Source of the DNA: Toxonevra muliebris
Lineage: Eukaryota > Arthropoda > Insecta > Diptera > Pallopteridae
Reading direction: 5' to 3'
NCBI GenBank assembly: GCA_963691655.1
Contig: OY829326.1
Coordinates: 76,377,235-76,441,234 of the forward strand
DNA length: 64,000 nt
The translations under genes were made by a program, and so were the position numbers. Below, one piece after another: positions 22,560 through 34,970 of the stretch (positions are counted from its first letter, which is position 1; every line of letters begins with the position of its first letter). The notes under the pieces are model-generated. The model was not told where the DNA came from. It saw only the letters and a program-made list of their open reading frames with translations, and made no database searches.

Positions 22560-24339
22560 TAACCAGTTCCAGTAGCAATGAAAATTTAATTTTAAAATCA
22601 AATTTAACATAGAATCGTTTGGCAATAACGACTTTAAAATATTCAATTGTATTGAAGTTTATATTTAGCACAAACAAAACTAACGATTTTATTCACTTTT
22701 ATACTTGCATTTATAACCTAATTGCTGTCACAATCCCACATTCAATAAGTATGTATGCATTTCATGTCATAAAATCAGACAATCAAGCGAAATAATTGAA
22801 AAAAAAATGAAAAAAGTTCAAACAATTGAAAATTCGTGCTCATATTTTCCGCTCTTTTTGCTTGCTATGACTCCACTCACAAAACAATAACAATTATTAA
22901 AACGAGCAATAACAACAACAACAATACGACTACGAATAGCAATTGCTTCCGATGATCTCTCGTTGAATTGAAAGTAGAGAACTGAAAGTATGAACAATAT
23001 CGGTTATGAGATCGTATCACAAACAGTTAACTGAGTTGGAGATGGCGCCACCTGTCATGAAGCTATAGTTGTTATTGTTACTGTTGATATTGTTGTAGTT
23101 TTGCACGATTTTGCAAAAAAAAAAATAAACAAAAAAACATGAATTACACATACAAATATTGTGCTTCTGCTACTTCTGTACCTCTCCTGAACTTCTCTTC
23201 CTCCTCGACTCTTTCTCTGAGAACTCCAGCTCATGAACATGGCATATTCACTTTGTTTCGGTTAGTGTCTCGCCGTTGCATCCTGTGTGGTCGCTGGCAC
23301 AATTGAATTGCGGCAAACAATGTACAACGTTCTCATTACATTGGAATCATGTTTTCTACGCTTATAGCGTTGAATTCATTCATGAGTTGTGGAGTTTAGA
23401 TGCAGCAGTTAAAGATAAAGCGCTGAGTAGTTGGGTATGAATGCAAAATAAGATAGTAAGGGCAGCAGTGACTAAAACGAAGTTAGAATGAAAACGATTT
23501 ATAATGTAGTGAATTAATATGTAACCCTCAAAGTATGCAAAGGAAAAAACAAAGTTAAAATTTCTGTGTCTAATTTATTTGTTTCTATTCATGATCGATG
23601 GAATTTTATATAATTGTTTAATTTTATTGTACATTTTCTGCCATTTAAAGAAATTACCCTGCAATTACGACTTTTTGTGATTTTTGTCATTTATTAAAAT
23701 TAATTTTCCCTCAAGAATGATTTTCCCCAATTAAAAAAAGAAAAACCACATGTACTTTTCTTATTTGTTTGTACCTTAGCCCTCCCTTCTAAATTCCTTA
23801 CTACTCACAATAGCCACATGAAAATATTGCATACCTTTGAATCTCTATTGAGACTTCCCGCTGCTTGTTATATAGCGTGTGCAATCTTCTTTTTTTCAAT
23901 TGAGTTGTTTGTCTCAAATACGTTTCCTTTTTTTTAGTTTCTCGGTTTTCGCTACCCTACCCTATTCATGGTTTTTGTTTTGACATTTATTAATACCTGA
24001 ATGACGTTTCAGTGATCGCATTTCATTATCTCATTGGCTCACTCTTCACTTCCTATATGTTTGTTGTACTTTCGTCATGATTTATGATATCTTGAGTCTG
24101 TCTCTTAATTCGTACCTAAAGATTAAGATCGCATTTGTATATCGATTACGTTAGGCCTCATGTTGAGATATTGTTTTGACTTCTCAAAACTGCTGAGAAT
24201 GCGCAAATCTCACGCAAAAATTATTATGTGAATTGAGTTTGTGTGTTTCCATGATTTTGCATAATAATTAATAAGTTAAAAAAAATTAATTTTTATATAG
24301 TTATTACATGGGGTACATTAGTTCTTTATAACGCAACAT
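22560..24339. other. Non-coding DNA with CAA-type microsatellite
   Basis: AACAACAACAACAAT at about 22910-22925 and various T-rich tracts are seen. No coding frame is supported and no transposon termini were identified. Confidence 0.5.
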
Positions 24340-24359
24340 CTCTCTAAAATGTGGATGCT

Positions 24360-24510
24360 TATAATCTTTCCGTTTTTTGGGCTGCTTTTGCTTTCGATTT
24401 TGGTCTAAATTTGTACTCCTTTTGCTTTGAGTTTCAGACTGAATTTAGGCCTGTGTTTTGGCCTAAATTTGGCTTGAACTTGGTTAAAGTTTTTCGTAAA
24501 TTCATAGTTT
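24360..24510. repeat. Degenerate TTTGGTCTGAATT repeat tract
   Basis: Variants of TTTGGTCTAAATTTG, CAGACTGAATTTAGGCCTG and TTTTGGCCTAAATTTGGCTTG follow each other with a period of about 10-12 bases. The same degenerate repeat occurs at 28730-28850, 29090-29460 and, reverse-complemented, at 39430-39720. Confidence 0.6.
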
Positions 24511-24514
24511 TAAA

Positions 24515-24695
24515 TAATTTAAGTAGCCAGGACTGGATGGTATAATTCATGCGGAATTGCAATGCGTATCTGAAATTATTCTCCCTTGGTTAGTTACCAT
24601 CTTCAGGGCATGCCTTGACCTTTGCCACAGTCCTTCTAGTTGGATTCTAGTTTTGATTCCTAAAGTAGGGAAATGTAGTAGGAAGCTCTTCCATA
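24515..24695 (+). pseudogene. LINE reverse transcriptase fragment (fingers region)
   Basis: In the plus frame: GLDGIIHAELQCVSEIILPW then FRACLDLCHSPSSW and VLIPKVGKCS. These are the N-terminal reverse transcriptase blocks of RNase H-bearing non-LTR retrotransposons (GxDGIxxxxLQ, IFxACLxxxxxPxxW, xxIPKxGK). The frame is broken directly after this by a minus-strand LINE piece. Confidence 0.75.
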
Positions 24696-25570
24696 ACAAG
24701 GTATGCTCAAAGGGACTAATTGAGAGTTGAGGGTAGGTTGGATTAATCAAACCACTCAGTCTCAAGGGACATTGTACTGTACCCGGGATAGTGCCAGAAC
24801 TGTGAGGAGGGTACAAGAAGATGGAAAGCCTAAAGTCTCTCAACCCCGAACTTCTTAGTTTCGTTGACGAACCTTAGAGGCTTAGAGGAAGAGTATGAAT
24901 TTTTGCTCATACTCAAGACATCATTACCCAACAACATTAATCTGTTTCTCGCGAACGCCAGACATCTTCAAAGATAATGCTCTGTAGTATCGTCGTCTTC
25001 AAGACACGATTGGCAAATTGGATCGATGATGACGCCCATGCTAGTCATATGCTGACCGCATGTGCTGCGTCCTGTGATGACACCCGCCAGTAATCTCAGG
25101 TCCTTTATTCTCAGTTTCAGAAGAAATTCCGCTGATTTCCTGTTAGGTTGTCTCACGAAGCACTTCGCGGTCCTGCAGGAGTCAAGCTCGGACCACCTTT
25201 CTCTATGGATAGAACCCACGAAGTGGTTGATCCAACGCATGATCTCCCCAGAGCTTATGCCAAGAAAATTTTTCCGGACCCTATGGTGCAATTGCAGAAC
25301 CTTCATTAGCTACTTTATCAGCTACTTAGTTCATTCCCTTGCAATACCGCAGTAACCTTAAAGTTTTGGATCCGTCAGTATAGAAGACATGACGGAAACC
25401 TCGGAGTACGACCTCTGGACTTAACCATAGATCTCGTTTCGGGAAACTTATGTCATATTTTTTTCCAAAGTCGATACAAGGCACGCCCACAGAGGCACTT
25501 CGCAGTGAGATATACTCGCTACTTTTCTGGATACTAGTCGTCAATACACTTCTTTTAGCTCTTGAGGAAA
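24695..25570 (-). pseudogene. LINE 3' part: RNase H, C-terminal block and 3' UTR, minus strand
   Basis: Read on the minus strand: VFYTDGSK (first RNase H Asp) near 25390, then several frameshifted blocks. ITGRSTCGQHMTSMGVIIDP and CQSCLEDDDTTEHYL (25093-24968) follow, the Cys-containing C-terminal motif of jockey/R1-type ORF2 proteins. About 270 bp of 3' UTR ends near 24695. Many frameshifts and stops are present. The piece interrupts two plus-strand LINE fragments. Confidence 0.75.
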
Positions 25571-25584
25571 TTTCCAGTTCAAAT

Positions 25585-26640
25585 TGCCATCGCTATATCG
25601 GCAAATTCCCTTGCACATTGATATTACGCAATCTGCTCTAAACATTCTAACCAAATGAACCGAAAAGTGCCGACTGGGTGTTAATCCCCAGAAAACCGAA
25701 CTGACTTTCTTTGCTAGGAAAAGCAAGACATCACGTATGTGTCATAAGTTATGATGTAAAAGAAGCACAATACCTAGCCTAATACTGGTTTGCGGGTATA
25801 CAAAGCAGTACGTAGCATATGGGGTTCATTGGCTTTACACTTCAGTAGTCAGACCGCTTTTGATGTATGGTGTTACGGTCTGGTGGAAAGCAATTCATAT
25901 GAACTAATTCACTCTGTATCCTTGGTGCACTGAGAAGTATGTCCTCCAAACCTTTGAAATTTATGGAAAAAAATGCGCTGCCAATACTGCCCTGAAGCTA
26001 AAGTCCATTGCGTAATAGTCTACAGGCGGGTCAGTACATTCCACGATTCTAAACCATTTCAGATTCGTACCGAAAATAATTAATTATATCCTTGCGAAGC
26101 CAATATTTAACGATAGGTAACGACACTCGTATTCCTGATAGACAGGAGTTCATAATGACTCCAGCCATTTCTACATGGACGGCTTTAAACTGAACGGCAG
26201 AGTTGGTGCTGGCTAGGTGTAAAAATCTCTTTTAGTTTGCCCGAACCCTGGAGTGTAATTCAGGCAGTAGTACACAGGAGTTCCTATACAAATATGAAAG
26301 GCAGATCTTAGAATCAACCTGCAAAATAACGAGACTTATTTGGTCAAAGCTGGATTGTCAACGTACAAAGCATCTTCTAGCAGACAGACAACATGTAAGT
26401 ACAGTGATTTGGGTAATAACAGGACATTGCTCCATTAGAAGACACCCAGAAAGGCTGGATCTTCCATATAGAAATCACGGCAATAGCTGTGATGAGGAAG
26501 AACAGGAAACTGTAACTAACACATCTTCTATGCGAATGCCCAGCTCTTATTCGTGAACAGAAAGAACACTTTGACCTGTTAGTCTTGACTAACACTGAAA
26601 TTAGGTATATACTTAACTTTATAAGAAACTCTTAACCCTT
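25585..26640 (+). pseudogene. LINE ORF2 C-terminal half (RT end, RNase H, C-terminal block), plus strand
   Basis: In shifting plus frames: QSALNILTK, then CRLGVNPQKTELTFFARKSK (thumb-proximal RT motif) at about 25630-25730 and VVRPLLMYGVTVWW at about 25850. YMDGFKLNGRVGAG (RNase H start with the Asp) lies near 26175, and THLLCECPALIREQKEH near 26520, close to the ORF end. The order is correct for a single plus-strand LINE, with the RT active-site region missing and replaced by the minus-strand piece. Numerous stops make it inactive. Confidence 0.8.
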
Positions 26641-26986
26641 TCTTCTCAACATTTTTATTTTTGTTGTTTCTTAGATTCAGGCTTTGTTAGGAATAAAAAC
26701 TAAAAAAATTATGAAATAAGTTTTTGGGAATAATAAAATTATAATGACCAAAATGCATGAAAGGTGTAAAAATTCGAGAAAAAAATTGTGGAAAAAACAA
26801 ATAAGGTTTTTTGTTGCAATGCAAAATAAACTTTTAGTTTAGAAAATACTTTTAAAAATACACTGGTTCACTAAGAATAAAAGGTGAAAATTTGAAACAT
26901 TTTTGAAATTTGGGTTTATTTTTACTAAAGTTGTTCAGTGACCTATAGTAAAATTTCATAGGCAACATATTTCTTGAACACATTAA

Positions 26987-27070
26987 CCCTCTATCAACCC
27001 TCGTAATGGGTCAAAAAAGAAACTTTTTCGAAAAAGGCCAAATAGACCCATAATAGTGGGAGCCAAAGGG
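26987..27070. mobile_element. 84-bp TTAA-flanked palindromic MITE
   Basis: TTAA at 26983-26986 and 27071-27074 flanks CCCTCTATCAACCCTCGTAA at the left end and the complement of CCCTTTGGCTCCCACTATTATGGGTC at the right. The shared core TAATGGGTC/GACCCATAATA makes a hairpin. It is probably a tiny piggyBac-type MITE. Confidence 0.55.
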
Positions 27071-27731
27071 TTAATATGTAGGATGAAAATATTATACGGA
27101 AAATTCTACTATAAATTGCTGAACAATTTACAAACAAGCTCTGATGCAAAACTAACAAGTTATCTTATGGTTTATTACATTTAATCTGTTAGAAATGGGC
27201 AAACTTTGGACCTACCTAAAAAAAAATTAGACGTATACTTTTAAAACGCCGAGACCCGTATAATTTTTTTCTCGAGTTCTATCAGCATCCACTTTCAGAA
27301 CCTTGTTATTTTTTCGTTTGTTGAACAAAAAACAAATCAACACTATCACAATTTTTTTAACACTCGCAGAAAATAATTCAAAAATTATCAACCTTTCATG
27401 TCTTTTGTACACAATAGTAACCAAATTATTTATTGTACATTATATTGTACATTTGAGTTGCGTGAATTTGTACTCAGTAATGTACAATTTTTTTAAGCAT
27501 GTAAAACAATTCTTTTTAACACCTTTTTTTGTAAGTTATTAATTTTGTATTATGAAATGGAGTTTTAACTTTCGTTTTAAGCTATTATAATTTAAAAAAA
27601 AGTTTATATAAGTAATTGCTCAAAATTTAAAATTTATTACCTTCACTTCGTAAATTCACACAAATGTAATTTGGACTGTTTTTTTTTAAATCAAATAAAA
27701 AAATAACCGTACTCCCGTTTTTGCTCAAACT

Positions 27732-28518
27732 CACGGTTGCCACTTACTCATTTTATTTTGTACCAATATTTAGAAAAAAAAAATGTACCAAATGGGGGAA
27801 AAATGTACCAATATAATAAGCAACATTAAATTTTATTTATTAAGGATGTAGTCTGGTGTTCGAATTTCAAAAACGATTATTTTTTTTTTAAACGTATTTC
27901 GAAAGTACAATATACAGAAAATATACTGTAAATTTCAGACCAAAATTCAAAATATTAACGAAGTTATAGCTCATAGTCGAGAGCGCCTGTTGTGAAAACT
28001 TTATCTGTCGTTAAAACTTAAAAAGCGTTATTCTCGAAACAAATTTTTTTTTGACCGGCGCTGGGATTGGCCTGAATTTTTTTTTAGGTGCCCACTTCGG
28101 TTGTAAAAAACACTAAAAAATATCGTAAAATAAACACCAAAAAAAATTGTTTGTACAGTTAAAGATATCACTAAGAACATATAAAAAAATTAAATGATTG
28201 TATTTTATTTTGTTATAATAAAAAATTCCTGAAATAACCCTAAAAATTAGGAGGGAACACCACACTAGAATCTTAATAAAAAGTAACACATTAATTGAAT
28301 TATATTTTGAGACCTTAACGCCCAACACACAATTCTCTTGGAAGCATTATGTATCACATTTATTTAAATTTTAGCCTTTTCAACAAAAAATATGTGGAAA
28401 ATAAGTTTAGAATTCTTAATTATTATAAAAGCCAGCTTTGAACACAGAATGTACCAAACGCAGAAAATGGAAAAAAATGTACCAGTTTTGGTAGAATTGC
28501 ACCAAAGTGGCAACCGTG
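27732..28518. mobile_element. hAT-type non-autonomous element
   Basis: A perfect 8-bp duplication CTCAAACT (27724-27731 and 28519-28526) flanks 787 bp. The termini are a perfect 14-bp inverted repeat CACGGTTGCCACTT / AAGTGGCAACCGTG. ATGTACCA is repeated near both ends (around 27760-27815 and 28448-28490), the usual layout of hAT transposase binding sites. There is no transposase frame; the minus frame at 28113-28328 is not protein-like. Confidence 0.93.
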
Positions 28519-28729
28519 CTCAAACTTAAATTTTAAAGAGAAAAAATATGCTTGCTTTAAAAAATAATTTTTTATTTTTAAAATTCCAGATAGGTTTGAA
28601 ATGAGAAGCAGTGAAACATGAAAAAAATTTTGTACAATATATTAGCCAAAACAACGAAAGGGTTAATGGTTCAAACGGCCTAAAATAGTGATATAGGGGC
28701 TTATGTAGCTCCCTATGATATCACAATGA

Positions 28730-29460
28730 GTCTTTTTAGTCTAAATATGCGGCCAACTTTGTCTAAATTTGGTTTGATTTTTGGCCTGAATTCGGTTTGA
28801 ATTTGGTAACATTTTCAATGTGATTTTTTATTTGAATTTGAATATAATATGGGTATTCACAGGGTGATGCAACATGCCCTTGCGAAAGTGCGGATTGCGG
28901 GAGTTTTACACCTTTCTACCTTTAAATTCGTAAGAAGAATCCAAAATATTTCCATTGTTTTTCAATGATTTTTCATTATATTTTGACAGTTAAACTATTT
29001 TGCATCTCCAATATTTGCATGGAACGCTCAAATCTTAATGCTTTAAGTCGCACTTTTGCATCAACGCGTGAATACCCATAATGATTGAACTGATTTGTCT
29101 TTTGAATTTTATTTGAATTTTGGTCTTGCTTTCTTTTTTTTCTGTTTTTTTTTTTTTTTTTTGAATCTGAGTTTGCTTTGAATTTTGATCTAATTTTTGT
29201 TTGATTTTTAATCTAAATTAAATTTGAGTTTTGATCTGATTTTTGGTTTCATATTTGGTCTGATATTGAATTGAATTGTTTGGAGTTTTGATTTGAATTC
29301 TGTTCTGTTTTTCAATACGATTTTTTATTCTGTTTTAAACGAGTGTGTGAATTGTTACCTGAAATTGGCCTCCTGAATTTTGGTTTCATTATTTGCCTGA
29401 ATTCTTGTTTACGTTTTTGTGTGAATTTTCATCAGATTTTGGTCTAGTTATGGGTCTGAG
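28730..29460. repeat. Degenerate TTTGGTCTGAATTT repeat tracts
   Basis: Two clusters (28760-28850 and 29090-29460) of recurring TTTGGTTTGAATTT, TTTTGGTCTGAT and TTGAATTTTGATCT variants. Between them (28850-29090) is unrelated sequence. Directly before it (28690-28740), GTAGCTCCCTATGATATCACAATGAG resembles the tail of SINE A and may be a LINE or SINE 3' end. Confidence 0.55.
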
Positions 29461-29464
29461 AATT

Positions 29465-32400
29465 ATCCCATAATTTAGAAATCTCAGCCCTCTTCAAACC
29501 TAAATTCTAGATCCGCTACGGATAATAACAGCTGAATTAAGAATGTCTATTGTACTTATGATTTTCTAGATAATCTTGAAGCTGTCTTTTGTATGCAAAC
29601 GGCTGTAAAAAGCTAACTCATACCTGCCTATGTTACTGCTTAACCCTCTTAGGAGAATATGTACGTCCTGTGGAAGGAAGCGTTTAGGAGCCCCTAAATA
29701 GTCAAAAAATACTATTCACGAATTTTTAGATGTCCAGGCTTAGCCGTAAGCGATGTTAACAAAAAAACCTTCAGGGAACTTTAAAATACTCCGACTTACA
29801 CAAAATGTATGTCTATCGACAGAGGAAGGATCTATCCACATAAAAAATTTGTTTTTTTACACATCTTTTTATTATTTAAAATTTTTAATAATTTTTGGAA
29901 AAAAAAAGAGAGCATAAAAAAGTGAGATTGCCCCACAAATAGTCACAATAGTTTCAACGGTTATGCTTCGATTGTAACAAAATAAATTCCAAACAATAGA
30001 GGGGGAAAACAACAAAGACGCCAAAACCAAAATTGTTTGGTTGGCATTTAAATCAAAGTCAGGAAAAATGTTCAAATTCATGTACACATATATGTATGAA
30101 AATCCTGAGAGGTTTAAACGATTAAAGTATATGAACTATTAAAAGCAGATAATATGTAAAATATATAGGAGTCGGTACCAACACTCAGGATGCAATAAAG
30201 GCTCAAGAAAGCCTTGATAACTTCTCGGAAATCGTCATGTTTTGAATTATAAGGTTTTACAAAAACAACTATACAGAACTATACAAAAGAGTAGGTATCA
30301 AAATTTAAATAAATAGAGTCTACAATTCTTGACACTTAAAATATCTTCTCATTCCACTATAGGAAATTTTACCCAATTCGCTGGCCAAAATTCATTTTTT
30401 TCGACCTGTCCGAAATTATTATTTTTTTATTTTTTCATAAAGCATAAAATACAACAATGCAAACAAGTGCAAGTTTTGTTTTTATGTAAATCGATTTACC
30501 GTTGCTTGAGCAGCTGTAAAATATGTTGCTTCTCAATTAGTTGGCAAATAACATTTGAGAGTAATGAATAGTGTGCAAAGTTTAAGTACGTTTATTTTAA
30601 AACAAAATTATAATTAAAAAAAAAATAAAAAATTGTGACAAATAATGATAGTAAGCAGATCATTTATAAATTAAAAAAATTTGGTCAATTTATTAGTTAT
30701 GTTAAAAAAAATCCATATTATTGAAGTGACCTTGTACTGAAATGGTGCAATTTTAAAGTGTAAGTTTATTTAGACTTTTAAAAAATTGCTTGGGTTTGCT
30801 TGACATAAAATCATCAGAATTGTTTAGGACATTTAGTTATATGTTATATTACTACGTTTCGCTCTGCGTTTTTTGAAAAATTCTATTTTTTTCTCGGAAA
30901 ACTACCGAATACCAAACTGTGATTGGTTTGTTGTATGGCGACTGCGGAAAAAAATCTTCTTTTTTGACGCGTCGATATTAGAAACTTTTTTCCTAATTTC
31001 TATTCATAAATATTTCATTAGTATATTAAAAAAAATGGAGGAATTAGTTCATTAAATAATTGAGGGTAAGCTATCAAAGTCAATGAATGCTAAACACAAA
31101 GAGCTAGTGTGCATTTTGAAGCATTTTTCGGAAGCTTTTGCTGTTTAACCATAATTATAATGTTAAAAGTTTTTTTTTTTTATATGAGAGTGTTATATAT
31201 ATATAAATAAAAAAAAAGAAAACAATTTTTTTTTGGAAAAAAATTTGGTGTTTAGAAACTAAAATTTCAAGATTGGTGGACCAGGTCTATCTTGCGAAGC
31301 AGTGCGATGCATTCTAGCACATAAAAATGTAAAATAAATAATTTCTTAGCTGAATAGGAAAAAAAAAAATTGACTGCGGATAGCTGCGGATCCAATTTTT
31401 ATTAACAAAACACTAAATGCATATTGAAGGGGAACTATTAAGAAATTGAAAGTTTTTTTTGTAAAAAATAAAAAATATGAAACAATACAAAATGTTGAAA
31501 TAGTCAAAACTATTTTTTATGATTTTTATTTTGATACTTGACTGCAACGGATTTTAGGGCTATTTTAGTTTTTCTGTTGTATGGGAGATGAGCGTGGTAG
31601 TTGACCGATCACGCCCATTTTCATAATTTTCCTTTTTCACGACCTAAGAGTGGCTCATGCCAAAAAACATTTTGCTGAGATGATTCCTTACAGTTTTCTC
31701 GCTATCTCATAACAAATTTTATAGCACTTCATATCACACCCTTATAGAAAAATGGCAATCTTATTTTCATGTGAGGGCGTCCCTATCATCTAACAAACTT
31801 CTGGACCAAGTTTCATATCGATACCTCCATTTTTAGCCAAAAAATTGGGTAAAATTTCCTAAAGTGCATTCGTATACATAAATAAATTGAAAAAATTTAA
31901 TGACATATCATTATTTTATGAACCTAGACATTTTTGTAGTTTCTACACATTCACATTTTCTTATCTAATCCTGATTATAATATGTAGTCCTGTCTATGTA
32001 TCTACATTTGTGAGTATTCCCCCTAGTGACCCAAATTATATTTTGACCATGTATTTGAAAAGATTTTGACATGAATTACATTGTACTTAAGTGAATAACT
32101 GCATACAAATTTATTATTTTGTAAAAAAAAAAAAAAAATTTCTCACTCTATTTCATTGCATTGTGTTCACTTGGCGCCACAGATTGTAACTGACCTGAAA
32201 TATCCTTTTTTTTCTATCCTTTCTATTCTTATCTGGCAGCATCGTTGAGGCGCGCATGAATGGCATGTAAAACACAATGTCACCGCAATGACGTCGTTGA
32301 CTGAGTTGCTGTCGCCGATGTAATTCTCCGATTAGTGATCGTAGGGTATACTCATCTACTATGGAAGCCTTTCCTTTTTATTTTTATGAAGAGAAAGTAC

Positions 32401-32920
32401 AAAATTTCAATTAATCTAAAAGTTAAGATACTGGTCAATAATTAATAGTTTGGATATTTTTTAAGCAAAACGGCAAATAAAATCTACAAAAGGAAGGTTT
32501 TTTGTCACTGTAAAATCCTGTTCCTTTATCTCCAAGGTCCCAAATTAAGAAAAGAAAGGAAAAAAGGTAAGAATAATAAGTAATAAGAAATACCTTAGCC
32601 TGGAATCGAATTCTAACCCCAAAACTTGGATACGTTAGTGGTTATGAAGATCACCAAATGAAAAAATTGTCTGAGCAAAAGTAATGATTATTCTTTAATT
32701 TCTAGTTTTAAATCAAAAAATGTAATTAAAAAATCAGGAAATAATTATTTAAAATCAGAAAATTTAAATTTAACCCTTCGGATGGCGCGAATTGTTTTAT
32801 TTGTTTTCAAATACTAATCATAGTAGCCGTGCTGTACCGTTAACTGTTGGTTTCTGCATTACATCATTTAGCTGCTATTTGTGTTTGAAAATTGGAGAAA
32901 AATAAACACTAGTATTAGGA
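29465..32920. other. AT-rich non-coding DNA, nothing recognised
   Basis: No coding frames with family resemblance, no transposon ends and no RNA genes were found. Long A/T runs occur around 29140-29160 and 32120-32140. Confidence 0.5.
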
Positions 32921-32929
32921 AAACCGATT

Positions 32930-33226
32930 CTAATGATTAGAAACAAGCATTAGCATTAGAACAACAAAACTGTATACTAGTCTTCGCCTTTTTCTGAGAC
33001 GCGCCATCAGCAGCATCGACCGACGTTTGCATCTATGTAAACGTTTGCCAGTTGCGATACTTCGAACTGGCTGCTTTTCTTCATCCGACATCGAATTCCA
33101 TATGTTAGCAATGCTTCCATTTTCATTTAATGTGTCGCTGTTAGCATTCAACTGGACTTCCACAAGGAAATTGAAAAATTCATTCAATTTCTGGCTGTAA
33201 CGCGCTCGAACTGAAGGAAGCGCTCG
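32930..33226 (-). pseudogene. HMG-box (protamine-like, MST-HMG) fragment, possible pseudogene
   Basis: The minus frame is open from 33226 to a TAA-type stop at 32930 (98 codons) but contains no in-frame ATG upstream; a TAG codon precedes it at 33229-33227. It reads YSQKLNEFFNFLVEVQLNAN, then SIANIWNSMSDEEKQPV and a strongly basic run (KRLHRCKRRS, RLRKRRR). A short FxNFL start, a W-N-x-M-S-x-E-E-K block and a Lys/Arg-rich tail are the pattern of insect male-specific, protamine-like HMG-box proteins that pack sperm DNA. That assignment is inferred from pattern only. Lack of a start codon suggests a partial exon, a retrocopy or a decayed gene. Confidence 0.4.
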
Positions 33227-33229
33227 CTA

Positions 33230-33917
33230 CTTGCGGCGTTTTGGCCCCACCGACTTTAAGAAAAGATATTAAATGCTATCCCAAAAACTGACATTATAAA
33301 TTACTTTTTTTAAAACCAAATATTTATTTGAAAAAAAAATATATATATTCATTGAAAAACAAAAAATCACTTGAATTTCTTTTTGAAATTCGAATATTAT
33401 ACTACTAAATAGAAATATAAAAAATGAATTGTTTTCAAAATGAAGAGAAAATCATGTATGTAAATTGTTTTTCAAATTAATGAAATACTGTGCAAAGTGA
33501 TTTTTGTTTCAAGTAGGAGGAAAGGAAGCGACTGTTTCGGCAGAGGGCCGAAATAAAACACGAAGAAATTTAGAGGAAAAAACCACTTTAATTGTTCTTC
33601 TTTCACTTTGTCTTTTCTATCCAACTACTACAATAATAATAACAATTCAATTCAAAAATGACAACAGGACTCCCGAGCCGAGACTATCTTTCCGCCTTCC
33701 ATACTCAACATGTCAGCGCAGAGTCGCATTTTATGCTCAACAAGCGTATTACTTATGCAATACGATACAGTGACGTTGGGAACTTTATAACAACTTGGAT
33801 GCGGACATTGCCCTAAAACTTTCGCCAAATTATATTGCCAACTAATTTTATTCATGCTTACCAAAAATTGCCCACATAACCATATGGATGTTCTGGCGTT
33901 GACCACGATGAGCAGCA
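33230..33917. other. Non-coding DNA, nothing recognised
   Basis: The overlapping frames at 33504-33773 (plus) and 33652-33921 (minus) lack any recognised domain and partly overlap the target site of the following hAT-type element. Confidence 0.4.
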
Positions 33918-33925
33918 ACACCGTT

Positions 33926-34970
33926 CAGTGCTGTCGTTTTGAAAATTTCAAGGGGAGGAATTTTTCATTTCGAGCGGAGGATTTTGCTTTACAGGGGAGG
34001 AATTTTTCAAAATGCCTTAAAAATATTCTAATAAGTATTACTTAGATAATTGCAAACAATTTCACTAATGTATAGAAATTTTGTTAGAAAAAAATATTAT
34101 TCACAACTTTTTTGTTACAAATTCAGTCATACTTAAAGCTATAAAGGTTATGAAAAATAAACGAATTCATTTAAAAACAAAATATCCATTCTTCGGAAAC
34201 AAACGGTGCAATATTAAGTATTAATATTAGTAAATAAACCATAAAGATTAAAAAACTAAAATAAACTTGTCTTCCTTCTTCTGAAAATCGGATATAAAAA
34301 ATAGGATGTTATTTGTGGCATTTTTGAACCAGTGCAATCGAAGGGACCCAGTTGCAGGCATCATTTTTTTTTGTAGCATTTCCTTCCCAAACATTACTGT
34401 ATTTTCGTTTTTTATTTATTTTTTGGCGCTGCATTGCTATATGGAAATCTTTCTAGTTTTGCATTATTTAAATAAAAACCTTGGCTCCAAAAATTCTTCC
34501 AGTTCCAAATCTAATAAATATATAAATTCATTACTGATTTGTTGATATTTATTAAATATGCAAACTTACTTTTACGCGGTTTTTCTGCTATTGATTTCAA
34601 TTTTTTTTATTTTTTTTTTAGCTTAGCTTAGTTTATTTAGTCATTGCTATTTCCAATTCACACAGTATTATAATTACAAACATTAGCACAAAGACATACA
34701 TGAACGTCTGGAAGTGGAACACGAACTTTTGAATTTTGACAGTAGCCCAGTGACAAATAAAACGGAGCTAGTCATAGTAACAAATATTTCACAGACAAAA
34801 ACGAAAATAACCCAAAAGAAAACATTTAGTTTGATTTCAGTTTATTTTGCATGCAACCCAAAAATTCAAGAATATGAAATAGGAGGATTTTTTTCCGATT
34901 GGGGAGGACAGGAGGATTGAGATTTGAGCGGAGTTCGAATACTCCGATCGGAGTACCTTCGACAGCACTG
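33926..34970. mobile_element. hAT-type non-autonomous element
   Basis: A perfect 8-bp duplication ACACCGTT (33918-33925 and 34971-34978) flanks 1045 bp. The termini are a perfect 11-bp inverted repeat CAGTGCTGTCG / CGACAGCACTG. AGGGGAGGAATTTTTC and GGAGGATTTTT are repeated near both ends (33951-34010 and 34880-34920). No transposase frame is present. Confidence 0.93.

Noticed and set aside
25062..25355. Plus-strand 97-codon frame
   Set aside because: It is antisense to the LINE RNase H and C-terminal block on the minus strand.
26632..28665. Large TTAA element with CCCTTTC ends enclosing the hAT element
   Set aside because: TTAACCCTTTC and GAAAGGGTTAA match for only 11 bases and similarity ends there; this can occur by chance in AT-rich DNA over 2 kb.
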